NCBI GenBank assembly: GCA_903872505.1
Contig: CAIQKV010000079.1
Coordinates: forward strand, 1-58,602
DNA length: 58,602 nt
Reading direction: 5' to 3'
From: an uncultured Opitutia bacterium
GTDB taxonomy: Bacteria > Verrucomicrobiota > Verrucomicrobiia > Opitutales > Opitutaceae
Shown here: positions 51,871-58,602 of the stretch, one piece after another
Numbering within the stretch: position 1 is the first letter of the stretch
Layout of the letters: every line of letters starts with the position of its first letter
Made by a program: the position numbers and the translations under genes
Notes under the pieces: model-generated
Seen by the model: the letters and a program-made list of their open reading frames with translations, nothing else
What the model was told of the DNA's origin: nothing
Database searches by the model: none

Positions 51871-53841
51871 ATGCACGCCCTCGCAGCGGTCGATTACGTC
51901 ATCATTCTCGGCTATCTCGCCCTGAGCCTGGTCGCCGGGGTGATCATGACGAAGCGGGCGGGATTGAGCCTGGAGCACTACTTCCTCGGCGGGCGCACGC
52001 TGCCCTGGTGGGTGCTGGGCGTGGCGGGCATGGCGAACTGGTTCGACCTGACGGGCACGATGATGATCACCTCGTTCCTGTACATGCTCGGGCCGCGCGG
52101 GCTCTACGTGGAGTTTCGCGGGGGCGCGGGTCTCATCCTGATCTTCATGCTGGCCTACACCGGGAAATGGCACCGGCGGTCCGGCTGCATGACCGGGGCG
52201 GAGTGGATGACCTACCGGTTCGGGGAGGGCAAGGCGGCCGAGGTCCTGCGCGCCATGTCGGCGCTGGCGGGCATCCTGCTCACGGTCATGATGCTCGCGT
52301 ACCTGATCCGGGGCGCGAGTTTGTTCCTCGGCATGTTCTTTCCGTTCCCGGCGCTCTACACGACGCTGGCGGTGGTCACCGTCTCCACGCTCTTCACCAT
52401 GAGCGCCGGCTTCTACGGCGTGGTGCTGACCGACTTGGTGCAGGGCGTGATCATCCTGACGGCCAGCGTCATCATCGCCTTCCTCGCCTGGCACATGATC
52501 CCCAGCACCGCGGGCCTCGCCGCGACGGCCCAGGCCGTCACGGGCAATGCGGACTGGATCGACTCGCTGCCCGTCTGGCGCACGGAAATGCCTGCCGGCT
52601 ACGAGGCCTATTCGTTGCTGATGGTGGTGGCCGGATTCTACCTGCTGCGGAATATCCTGGGCGGGGCCGGGACGGGCGCGGACTCGCGCTACTTCGGGGC
52701 GAAGAGCGACCGCGACTGCGGGCTGCAGTCCTTCCAGCAAGGCGTGATGCTGATGTTCCGCTGGCCGCTGATGATCGGCTTTGCGGTGATGGGCATTTAC
52801 CTCGTGCACGGGCTCTTTCCCGATCCCGCCCTCATCCACCAGGCGGCGGACCTGATCCACGCCCAATATCCGAACACCACGGCACCCTTCTGGCACGACC
52901 TGACCGGGAGCATCATGACCTCGCCGCAGAGTCATCCGGCGGTCTTCATCGCCCAGCTGCAGGCGCTGCTGGGCGCGGACTGGCAGGGCAAGCTGGCGCT
53001 GGTGGGTTACCGCGGCACGGTCAATCCGGAGCAGATCCTGCCCGCCGTGCTGCTCAACATGGTGCCCACCGGCCTGAAGGGGCTGATTGTCGTGGCCATG
53101 TTCGCCGCGATGATGTCCTGCAAGAACGGCCTGATGAACGGCGCGAGCGCGCTGTTCGTGAAGGACATCTACCAAAACTTTCTCCGGCCGCGGGCGGCCA
53201 ACCGCGAGCTGATCATCGTGTCCTACGCGTCCACGCTGGGGATTGTCATCGTGGGATTCTACTTCGGCGTGGTGGCCACGAGCATCAACACCCTCTGGGG
53301 GTGGATCGTGATGAGCCTGTCGGCCGGGCAGATCGGGCCGCAGGTGATGCGGCTGTACTGGTGGCGCTGCACGGCCCCGGGCATGATCTGCGGCACGCTG
53401 CTGGGCATCCTGGGCGCGGTTGGGCAGCGGCTCTATTTTCCGCAGTTGTCCGAGCCGATGCAGCTGGTGGTCATGACCCTGATCTCGTTTGGTGGCACCA
53501 TCGTCGGCTCGCTCCTCACGGCCCCGACCTCCCGGGAGGTGCTGGTCAACTTCTACCGGACGACGCGGCCCTTCGGCTGGTGGGCGCCGCTGCGCGCCGA
53601 ATTCCAGGGGGCCGCGCGGGCGGCCATCGACCGGGAGAACCGCGATGACATCATCACGCTGCCGTTCGCCCTGCTCTGGCTGGTGACGATGCTCCTGCTG
53701 CCGATGCAGCTGGTCATCAAATCCTACGCGGCGTTCTGGTGCACGCTGCCGCTGTTCCTGCTGGCGCTGACCGGCATGTATTTCTTCTGGTGGAAGCCGC
53801 TGATGAAAAACGGCCCGCCCGCCCCAAGCGCCGGCAGCTGA
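51871..53841 (+). CDS. Sodium:solute symporter (SSS family)
   Basis: A 656-residue Na+-coupled transporter with about fourteen membrane segments. TM1 is D-Y-V-I-I-L-G-Y-L-A-L-S-L, followed by H-Y-F-L-G-G-R-T-L-P-W-W, a strong family signature. A large external loop at about 310-380 (Q-Y-P-N-T-T-A-P-F-W-H-D) is unusual. The closest-looking relatives are sugar or glycoside symporters of polysaccharide-degrading bacteria. No enzyme gene is adjacent, so the substrate is open. Confidence 0.85.
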   Translation: MHALAAVDYVIILGYLALSLVAGVIMTKRAGLSLEHYFLGGRTLPWWVLGVAGMANWFDLTGTMMITSFLYMLGPRGLYVEFRGGAGLILIFMLAYTGKWHRRSGCMTGAEWMTYRFGEGKAAEVLRAMSALAGILLTVMMLAYLIRGASLFLGMFFPFPALYTTLAVVTVSTLFTMSAGFYGVVLTDLVQGVIILTASVIIAFLAWHMIPSTAGLAATAQAVTGNADWIDSLPVWRTEMPAGYEAYSLLMVVAGFYLLRNILGGAGTGADSRYFGAKSDRDCGLQSFQQGVMLMFRWPLMIGFAVMGIYLVHGLFPDPALIHQAADLIHAQYPNTTAPFWHDLTGSIMTSPQSHPAVFIAQLQALLGADWQGKLALVGYRGTVNPEQILPAVLLNMVPTGLKGLIVVAMFAAMMSCKNGLMNGASALFVKDIYQNFLRPRAANRELIIVSYASTLGIVIVGFYFGVVATSINTLWGWIVMSLSAGQIGPQVMRLYWWRCTAPGMICGTLLGILGAVGQRLYFPQLSEPMQLVVMTLISFGGTIVGSLLTAPTSREVLVNFYRTTRPFGWWAPLRAEFQGAARAAIDRENRDDIITLPFALLWLVTMLLLPMQLVIKSYAAFWCTLPLFLLALTGMYFFWWKPLMKNGPPAPSAGS

Positions 53842-53849
53842 GCCGGGGG

Positions 53850-53869
53850 CGGGCGCTGGCCTGCGCCCG
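53850..53869. terminator. Possible bidirectional terminator between converging genes
   Basis: CGGGCGC and GCGCCCG form a perfect seven-pair stem with a six-base loop, extendable by weaker pairs, in the 47-base gap between the SSS gene (+) and the DUF1328 gene (-). No T-run follows on either strand, so termination is only suggested by position. Confidence 0.4.
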
Positions 53870-53888
53870 GCCGCCCTGTGGGGACTCC

Positions 53889-54053
53889 TCAGCGATCGGA
53901 GCGCCGGCCGCGCAGGAAGGCGGCGACGAACAGCACCAGGAAGACCAGGAACAGCACCCGGGCGATCATGGCCGCCGTGCCGGCGATGACGCCGAAGCCG
54001 AGCACGCCGGCGATCAGCGCGATGATGAGGAAGCTGATCGCGTAGCCGAGCAT
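53889..54053 (-). CDS. DUF1328 small membrane protein
   Basis: A 54-residue protein, [20 protein letters not shown], with two hydrophobic helices and a basic tail (R-G-R-R-S-D-R). Length and the G-F-G-x-I-A-G-T-A turn match DUF1328 (YtjA) proteins. These are often found with stress genes such as BON-domain proteins, as here. It lies 26 bases after the DUF3185 gene. Molecular role unknown. Confidence 0.82.
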   Translation of the reverse strand: MLGYAISFLIIALIAGVLGFGVIAGTAAMIARVLFLVFLVLFVAAFLRGRRSDR

Positions 54054-54079
54054 CGGAGGGGGCGCAGGACGCGTGAGCT

Positions 54080-54289
54080 TCAAGACGTTTTCGACCCACC
54101 CAGGAAGAGACCGGCGCCACCGATGCCGGCCGCCACGATGCCGCCAATGAGCAGCCACATGGTCTTGTCCGTCGGGTTGCCGGTAAAGAAGCGGGAGAAG
54201 CTGGAGCCGATCGAGTCGGAGGCGCTGATGCCGTAGATGATGAGAATGATGCCGCTGATGAGCAGCGCGAGGGAGATGAGTTTGTTCAT
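54080..54289 (-). CDS. DUF3185 small membrane protein
   Basis: A 69-residue protein with two hydrophobic helices ([17 protein letters not shown] and [13 protein letters not shown]) and the conserved loop [19 protein letters not shown], which is diagnostic of DUF3185. Function unknown. It sits between the BON protein gene and DUF1328 on the same strand. Confidence 0.85.
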   Translation of the reverse strand: MNKLISLALLISGIILIIYGISASDSIGSSFSRFFTGNPTDKTMWLLIGGIVAAGIGGAGLFLGGSKTS

Positions 54290-54319
54290 GGGATTGTTTG
54301 CGGGCGGTGGACAGAAAGC

Positions 54320-54347
54320 AGCGCGATCGCCCGGGGGCGACCGCGCT
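54320..54347 (-). terminator. Hairpin terminator after the BON-domain gene
   Basis: A 12-pair stem (one mismatch) with a four-base loop, 26 bases after the BON gene stop. On the minus strand it is followed by GCTTTCTGTC, a weak T-rich run. It separates the BON gene from DUF3185, so those two may be expressed separately. Confidence 0.55.
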
Positions 54348-54372
54348 GGCTGGAGGATTAAGTTTCTACCGG

Positions 54373-55113
54373 TCAGTTCTTCACGACCATGTCGTTGGTC
54401 ACGGACTTCGTGCCGCGAACATCGCCGGCGAGCTTCGTGACGAGGGACTTCTCGGCGTCGGAGCTGGCGTCACCCGTGACGCGGACCACACCGTCGGTCG
54501 TCGTGACCTTGGTCTTGAGCGCGCTGGTGGACTTGTGGGTGAGCAGGGCGTACTTGACCTGGCTGGTGATGGACGCGTCGTCAATGGACTCGCCGACGGT
54601 CTGGCCTTCGGGCTTGTCGAGCACGACGATGTTGTTCGTCACCGACTTCACGCCGTCGATGTCCTTGGCGTAGGCGCTGGTCAGTTCCTTCTGCGCGCCA
54701 TTGTCCGCCGTCCCGCTCAGGGTGACGTGGCCGTCAACGACCGCGACCTTGGTGCTGGTATAGCTGACGTTGGCCTTGACGAGCAGGCGGCTGTGAATCT
54801 TGAACGCCATCCAGGCGTCGGAGTGCTCGGGATAGGTCGACTCAACCTTGATCTGGTTGTCGACGCTGAGCACGCCGGGGAGATTCTCCACGGTGTCGGC
54901 GGCGAGCGCCTTGTAGTCCCGGTCCTGGACCGTGCCGGTCAGGGTGACGATGCCGTCATTGGCTTTCACCGTCACCTGGTTCTCCAGGACGGTGCGGTAA
55001 TTGTAGGAGGCCTTGGCGGCGTCCTCGATCTTGCGATCGGTGGCGGACGAGGCAAACAGCGCGATAGGGCTGGCGATGAGGGCAATCAGAACTGACAGTT
55101 GGTTGATTTTCAT
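54373..55113 (-). CDS. Periplasmic protein with three BON domains (OsmY-like)
   Basis: A 246-residue protein with a signal peptide (L-S-V-L-I-A-L-I-A-S-P-I-A-L-F-A, cleavage near residue 21). Three BON repeats follow at about 25-95, 97-165 and 172-246. Each ends in the typical G-x-V-x-L-x-G and V-x-N-x-I/M-V-V pattern: G-I-V-T-L-T-G-T-V, G-H-V-T-L-S-G-T-A and G-V-V-R-V-T-G-D-A. BON domains bind phospholipid or other envelope surfaces; OsmY is the osmotic-stress example. ATG at 55113 chosen because it opens the signal peptide. Confidence 0.88.
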   Translation of the reverse strand: MKINQLSVLIALIASPIALFASSATDRKIEDAAKASYNYRTVLENQVTVKANDGIVTLTGTVQDRDYKALAADTVENLPGVLSVDNQIKVESTYPEHSDAWMAFKIHSRLLVKANVSYTSTKVAVVDGHVTLSGTADNGAQKELTSAYAKDIDGVKSVTNNIVVLDKPEGQTVGESIDDASITSQVKYALLTHKSTSALKTKVTTTDGVVRVTGDASSDAEKSLVTKLAGDVRGTKSVTNDMVVKN

Positions 55114-55195
55114 AGGGTGAACGGCGGACGATACGCGCTCCGCGCCTCCGTCGCTATGGGGCGTTGCCCTACTCTTGCCGCTGTCGGCGCCGGTT

Positions 55196-56449
55196 TCAGG
55201 CCGCCGCTTTGGTGGCGTCGGGCGGCAGGGGAAGGCGCACCTCGATTTCGGTGCCGACGCGGCGGGCGGACCTGATCGTGAGGGCCCCGCCCAAGTAGGC
55301 GGCGCGTTCGCGCATCCCGAGCAGGCCGAGGACCCGCTTGCCCTTTCGCCTGGCCTCATGATGTGCCTCGTCAAACCCGATCCCGTCGTCCTTGACCACC
55401 AGCTGCACGGTGTCGCCCGGCTTCGTCAGCTGCACCGTCACATGGCGGGCGCGGGCATGCTTCCCCACATTTTTCAAGGCTTCCTGCAGAATGCGGTAGA
55501 GCGCCAGCTCGGTGTCGGCGGGCAGCCGCACCGCCAGCGGCACGCAGGTCACCTTGACGGGCACGCCGGTCCGCTCCGCGAATTCCGCGCTGGTGGCGCG
55601 CAGGACGGCGTCCAGGCCCAGCTGGTCCAGAACCCCGGGCCGCAGGTTGCGCGAGATGCGCTCCACTTCCGCGGCCGTCTGGCCGAGCAGCTCGCGGAGC
55701 TTCATGGCCTCCCGCAGCGACGGCCCGTCGCGCGCGGACAGCTCGTCCACCAGCGCCTGGCAGCGAAACAGGATGGCGCAGAGCAGCTGGGTGATGTGGT
55801 CATGCAATTCGAGCGCCACGCGCTCGCGCTCGGCCTCCTGCACCTGCACCACGCGGTGCGTCAGGGCCCGCAGCAGTTCCTCGGTCCGCCGGGCCTCCGT
55901 CAAGTCGGTCACGACCATGCCGACGGTGGCCGGGTGGCGACCCTCCCGGGCCAGCGGCCGGATGGAGAGTTGCACCGGCAGGAACGAACCGTCGCCGGCC
56001 TTGAGGGTCGCGAGGATTTTCGCCCCGGATTTCCCGGGCCGGCGCAGGAGCGGCCGGAGCGCCGCCCGGTCGGCGACCGAAAGGTAGCGGCGGAAGGAGC
56101 CCCCCATGACCTGTTCCAGCGGAAATTTGACCATCCGGGCAAAGCTCTGGTTGGCGTAGATCACCATCTTGTCCACCGTCAGCGTCAGCGCCCCCTCGTT
56201 CATCGATTCGATGAGCACACGGTAGGCATGCCAGGCGCCCTCCAGCGTGAACACCTGCGGGCCATGACGGCCCGCGACCACCACGGTATCCACCCCGCCG
56301 GTGCGAATGGCGCGGAGCGTCTCCTCCGCGGCCGCCAGCCGGATGCGCAGCCCGGCAAGTTCGTGAGCCGGGGCCGTGCCGGCGGGCCCGCGCATTCGCC
56401 GGGCGGCCGGTGCGGCGCGGGCAGTACGCTGGCGGCCGGTGGTCTTCAA
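55196..56449 (-). CDS. Cytoplasmic PAS histidine kinase (NarL-partner type, HisKA_3)
   Basis: A 417-residue soluble kinase. A short coiled region (about 30-50) leads to a PAS domain (about 70-190: V-I-Y-A-N-Q-S-F-A-R-M). The HisKA_3 domain has E-R-E-R-V-A-L-E-L-H-D-H-I-T-Q with the phospho-acceptor H216. The ATPase domain has I-L-Q-E-A-L-K-N-V-G-K-H-A-R and D-D-G-I-G-F-D. The start is likely TTG at 56449, overlapping the stop of the upstream KaiB-like gene; the first ATG is at 56395. As the fourth gene of the kaiC-kaiB-kaiB run it is a candidate output or input kinase for the Kai proteins. No response regulator is adjacent. Confidence 0.85.
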   Translation of the reverse strand: MKTTGRQRTARAAPAARRMRGPAGTAPAHELAGLRIRLAAAEETLRAIRTGGVDTVVVAGRHGPQVFTLEGAWHAYRVLIESMNEGALTLTVDKMVIYANQSFARMVKFPLEQVMGGSFRRYLSVADRAALRPLLRRPGKSGAKILATLKAGDGSFLPVQLSIRPLAREGRHPATVGMVVTDLTEARRTEELLRALTHRVVQVQEAERERVALELHDHITQLLCAILFRCQALVDELSARDGPSLREAMKLRELLGQTAAEVERISRNLRPGVLDQLGLDAVLRATSAEFAERTGVPVKVTCVPLAVRLPADTELALYRILQEALKNVGKHARARHVTVQLTKPGDTVQLVVKDDGIGFDEAHHEARRKGKRVLGLLGMRERAAYLGGALTIRSARRVGTEIEVRLPLPPDATKAAA

Positions 56450-56799
56450 ACGGCGATTTTCTCCCGAGTGAGCAGATCCAACCCGGTAAACTGGCCGGCG
56501 ATGTTCGCCAGGTTGCCGATGTAGCGGCGCACGGGTCGCGGGAAATCCTTAATGAGCGTCGGGGTCGCCACGATCTGGTTGGCGCGCGCCAGTTCCGGCT
56601 GCTGGTAGATATCGATCACCTTCAGCCGGCTGCCGCCCTTCAGTTCCTGGTCGCACATTTCCCGGACGCGCAGGACGGCCTCGCGCGACCGGGCGGTGGC
56701 GCCCGCGACGAACAACCGCAGGACATACTTGCCCGGGGGCCGGACGGTCAGGGACTTCGCGAGGTTCGGTTTCGGTCGGCTGGATTTGCTGGTCTTCAG
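56446..56799 (-). CDS. KaiB-like protein 2, non-standard start
   Basis: A KaiB-family thioredoxin-fold protein: K-Y-V-L-R-L-F-V-A-G-A-T, then I-D-I-Y-Q-Q-P-E-L-A ... V-A-T-P-T-L-I-K and R-R-Y-I-G-N-L-A. There is no ATG, GTG or TTG between the stop of the upstream kaiB gene and the conserved core. The most plausible start is CTG at 56799 (117 residues), giving K-T-S-K next, similar to the M-K-T-K opening of the first KaiB. Start assignment is uncertain. It overlaps the PAS kinase gene by four bases. Confidence 0.78.
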   Translation of the reverse strand: MKTSKSSRPKPNLAKSLTVRPPGKYVLRLFVAGATARSREAVLRVREMCDQELKGGSRLKVIDIYQQPELARANQIVATPTLIKDFPRPVRRYIGNLANIAGQFTGLDLLTREKIAV

Positions 56800-56813
56800 G
56801 AGGATGGTCCCGG

Positions 56814-57143
56814 TTAGCCGCCCGCGCGCAGATCCAGGCCGAGGAGCACGCGGTCGATGTCGGATAGGTTGCCCAGGATGGTGCGCACGGGCTTCGGCAA
56901 ACGGCGCACGACCGTGGGGATGGCCAGGATCTGGTCGCCCTTGGCCAGGTGCGGCCGTTTGAGCAGGTCGATCACGGTGATGCGATAGCGGCCCTTGAGG
57001 TGGCTCTCGCAAACTTGCTTCAGGTTCTCGAACGCGGTCACCGACTGGGGCGTCGAGTCCATCACATAGAGGCGGAGCTGCCAGGGCTTGGCGGGCCGGC
57101 GCCGGGCGGCGGACACGCGGCGCTGGGTCGTCTTGGTTTTCAT
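56814..57143 (-). CDS. kaiB: KaiB-like protein 1
   Basis: A 109-residue KaiB-family protein. After a basic N-terminus (R-R-V-S-A-A-R-R-R-P-A-K) comes the fold core W-Q-L-R-L-Y-V-M-D-S-T-P, then I-D-L-L-K-R-P-H-L-A-K-G-D ... L-A-I-P-T-V-V-R-R and R-T-I-L-G-N-L-S-D. In cyanobacteria KaiB switches fold and binds the KaiC ring; outside them KaiB/KaiC pairs have been linked to stress responses. It overlaps kaiC by four bases (ATGA) and lies 14 bases before the second KaiB-like gene. Confidence 0.88.
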   Translation of the reverse strand: MKTKTTQRRVSAARRRPAKPWQLRLYVMDSTPQSVTAFENLKQVCESHLKGRYRITVIDLLKRPHLAKGDQILAIPTVVRRLPKPVRTILGNLSDIDRVLLGLDLRAGG

Positions 57144-58602
57144 CGGTGGCCGTTCCCATTGCCGTTCCGGCCCTTGCCCCGGCCGCTCGCCGCGACCTTG
57201 ATGTCCGCCTGGCGCAAACGGCCGGAGGCCGCCCGCTCGGTGCCCAGCACGAAGGTGCGGGTGCCCACCTGCTCGGCAATGCGCCGCAGTTCCAGGGCCT
57301 CGCCTTCATAATCGGAGCGCAGGTCGCCGATCTGCCGGTCGAGCGCCTTGCGTTTGCGCTCCACTTCGCGCTTGAGCGTCGCCGCTTCCTGCTGGTTGGC
57401 CAGCAGGGCGGCCTTTTCGAGGGAATTCTGGGCCGCGCGGGCGGAGCCGGTCAGCACGCCGCTGGGGCCGATGTAGGCGTCCACCACGTCGATGCCCCGG
57501 TCCGAAATCAGGAACTCGCGGATTTGGTTCGAGTGTTTCATGCCGCGGGCCTTGAGCACGTAGAGCACGCGGTTGCGTTCGCCGTTGCCCTCGAAGTCCT
57601 TCAGCAGCACCCAGGCATCCATGAGCGAGGACATGGCGCTTTCACTTTGTTCCAGCGCGTGGCCGCCCTGCGTGAGGCTGGTGAAGAGCGAGGTGACCTG
57701 GCCGGCCTTCAGGTAATCAATCAGCCGCGTCACCATGCCCTTGCCCTCGGAAGCGGTGCCCGCGTCCATCAGGCTGGTAATCGGATCCATGATGACGACA
57801 TGGGGTTGAAACGTCGTGATCTCCTTGAACATCGTGGCCAGATGCATTTCCAGGCCGTAGAGCGAGGGCCGCGCCGAGTGAAACCGCAGCAAGCCCTTCC
57901 GGACCAGCGGCTCCAGGTGCAACCCGATGGAATGCATGTTGCGGATGATCTGGTTGGGCGATTCCTCAAACGAGAAGAAGAGCACGCGCTCGCCGCGCCG
58001 GCCGGCGGCCTGGGCGAAGTTGGCGGAGATGATCGTCTTGCCGGTGCCCGGCGTGCCCGTGAGCAGGATGCTGCTGCCGCGAAAAAAACCTTTGCCGCCC
58101 AGCATCGCGTCGAGCCGGGGAATGCCCGTGGCAATCCGTTCGCCCGACACCTTGTGATTCAGCGCCAGCGACGTGATGGGCAGCACGCTGATACCTTCGT
58201 TGCCGATGAGAAACGGAAACTCGTTCGTGCCATGCAGGGCGCCGCGATATTTCACCACGCGCAGATGCCGCGTGGCGATCTGGTCGTTGACCCGATGATC
58301 CAGCAGGATCACGCAGTCGGAGACGTATTCTTCCAAGCCGTGGCGCGTCAGTGATTCGCGCCCGCGCTCGGCGGTGATGACGGCCGTGACGCCCTTGTCC
58401 TTGAGCCAGCGGAAAAGCCGGCGCAATTCGCTGCGCAGAATGGCTTCGTTCGGCAGGCTGGCGAACAACACTTCCAGCGTATCGAGCACCACGCGCTTGG
58501 CGCCGACGGAATCAATCGCGTGATTGAGGCGGACGAACAAGCCTTCCAGGTCATAATCGCCGCTCTGCTGGACTTCGCTGCGCTCGAGGTGGACGTAGTC
58601 GA
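57140..58602 (-). CDS. kaiC: KaiC-like circadian/ATPase protein, N-terminus outside window
   Basis: The last 487 residues of a KaiC-family double-RecA ATPase; it runs past 58602, so the first P-loop is not visible. Within view are the end of domain CI (G-D-Y-D-L-E-G-L-F-V-R-L, Walker B R-V-V-L-D-T) and all of CII: Walker A G-T-P-G-T-G-K-T, the catalytic Glu pair S-F-E-E-S and Walker B V-I-M-D-P. The phosphorylation site aligned with S431/T432 of Synechococcus KaiC reads Ser-Ser (codons 57626-57631). A charged coiled coil of about 55 residues and a basic Gly/Asn tail extend the C-terminus. It overlaps kaiB by four bases. Confidence 0.9.
   Translation of the reverse strand, partial: DYVHLERSEVQQSGDYDLEGLFVRLNHAIDSVGAKRVVLDTLEVLFASLPNEAILRSELRRLFRWLKDKGVTAVITAERGRESLTRHGLEEYVSDCVILLDHRVNDQIATRHLRVVKYRGALHGTNEFPFLIGNEGISVLPITSLALNHKVSGERIATGIPRLDAMLGGKGFFRGSSILLTGTPGTGKTIISANFAQAAGRRGERVLFFSFEESPNQIIRNMHSIGLHLEPLVRKGLLRFHSARPSLYGLEMHLATMFKEITTFQPHVVIMDPITSLMDAGTASEGKGMVTRLIDYLKAGQVTSLFTSLTQGGHALEQSESAMSSLMDAWVLLKDFEGNGERNRVLYVLKARGMKHSNQIREFLISDRGIDVVDAYIGPSGVLTGSARAAQNSLEKAALLANQQEAATLKREVERKRKALDRQIGDLRSDYEGEALELRRIAEQVGTRTFVLGTERAASGRLRQADIKVAASGRGKGRNGNGNGHR

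Noticed and set aside
51706..54147. An 813-codon minus-strand frame opposite the SSS symporter
   Set aside because: Antisense shadow; the plus strand encodes a full membrane transporter.
55196..58602. A true circadian clock
   Set aside because: No KaiA and no SasA/CikA-type sensor are present; KaiB/KaiC homologues alone do not show rhythmic timing.

Overview
The window is GC-rich (I estimate mid-60s percent G+C by eye) and almost wholly coding. It carries no rRNA, tRNA, CRISPR array or recognisable transposase gene. Several traits point to a free-living, polysaccharide-degrading Verrucomicrobiota, most likely Opitutaceae: many secreted beta-propellers and lyases, isolated hairpin repeats between genes, a DUF3570/ApbE/thioredoxin/DUF4266 cluster, an Ig/NHL surface protein, and a KaiB/KaiC cluster outside cyanobacteria. 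The taxon is an inference from gene content; no marker gene is present.

Layout. (1) 38-1201 (-) is a secreted sialidase-like protein. (2) 1401-9594 (+) is a tight catabolic operon: SDR, split transketolase, two enolase-superfamily acid-sugar dehydratases, an UlaG-like lactonase, a second SDR and an MFS sugar porter. It looks like an oxidative sugar or sugar-acid pathway in which transketolase replaces the usual aldolase or hydrolase. (3) 9789-12183 (+) encodes a lone receiver domain and a membrane protein with two cNMP-binding-like domains and an apparently dead M50 protease core. (4) 12314-13570 (-) is a DegT-type aminotransferase. (5) 13736-23227 (+) holds two tandem secreted beta-propellers, an orphan small gene, a fatty acid desaturase, a possible polysaccharide-active protein and a GH29 fucosidase. 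(6) 23257-31246 (-) holds an isochorismatase-like protein, then a ROK kinase, two tandem heparinase-type lyases and a sodium symporter in one operon. (7) 31359-32351 (+) is a UroD-fold protein. (8) 32380-38489 (-) is an L-arabinose operon, araBAD preceded by an inositol-monophosphatase-like gene and a GH43/GH130-like propeller. (9) 38534-44269 (-) runs DUF3570, ApbE, TlpA, DUF4266 and then a large Ig/NHL surface protein. (10) 44464-48048 (-) is a large multi-sensor histidine kinase. (11) 48271-53841 holds a second UroD-fold protein, two small membrane-linked genes inside a 24-bp inverted repeat, a POT transporter and another SSS symporter. (12) 53889-58602 (-) holds KaiC (cut by the window end), two KaiB-like proteins and a PAS histidine kinase, then a three-BON protein, DUF3185 and DUF1328.

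Most interesting: the DUF3570 protein, a probable outer-membrane barrel, carries an ApbE-type flavinylation-like motif (D-S-I-A-G-A-T-P-T) and sits three bases upstream of an ApbE flavin transferase. The surface protein just downstream carries the near-identical N-S-V-A-G-A-T. This suggests a covalently flavinylated envelope redox system. Other leads are the Kai cluster with paired KaiBs, the transketolase-containing sugar-acid operon, the pseudo-M50 protein, and at least four families of interspersed palindromic repeats.
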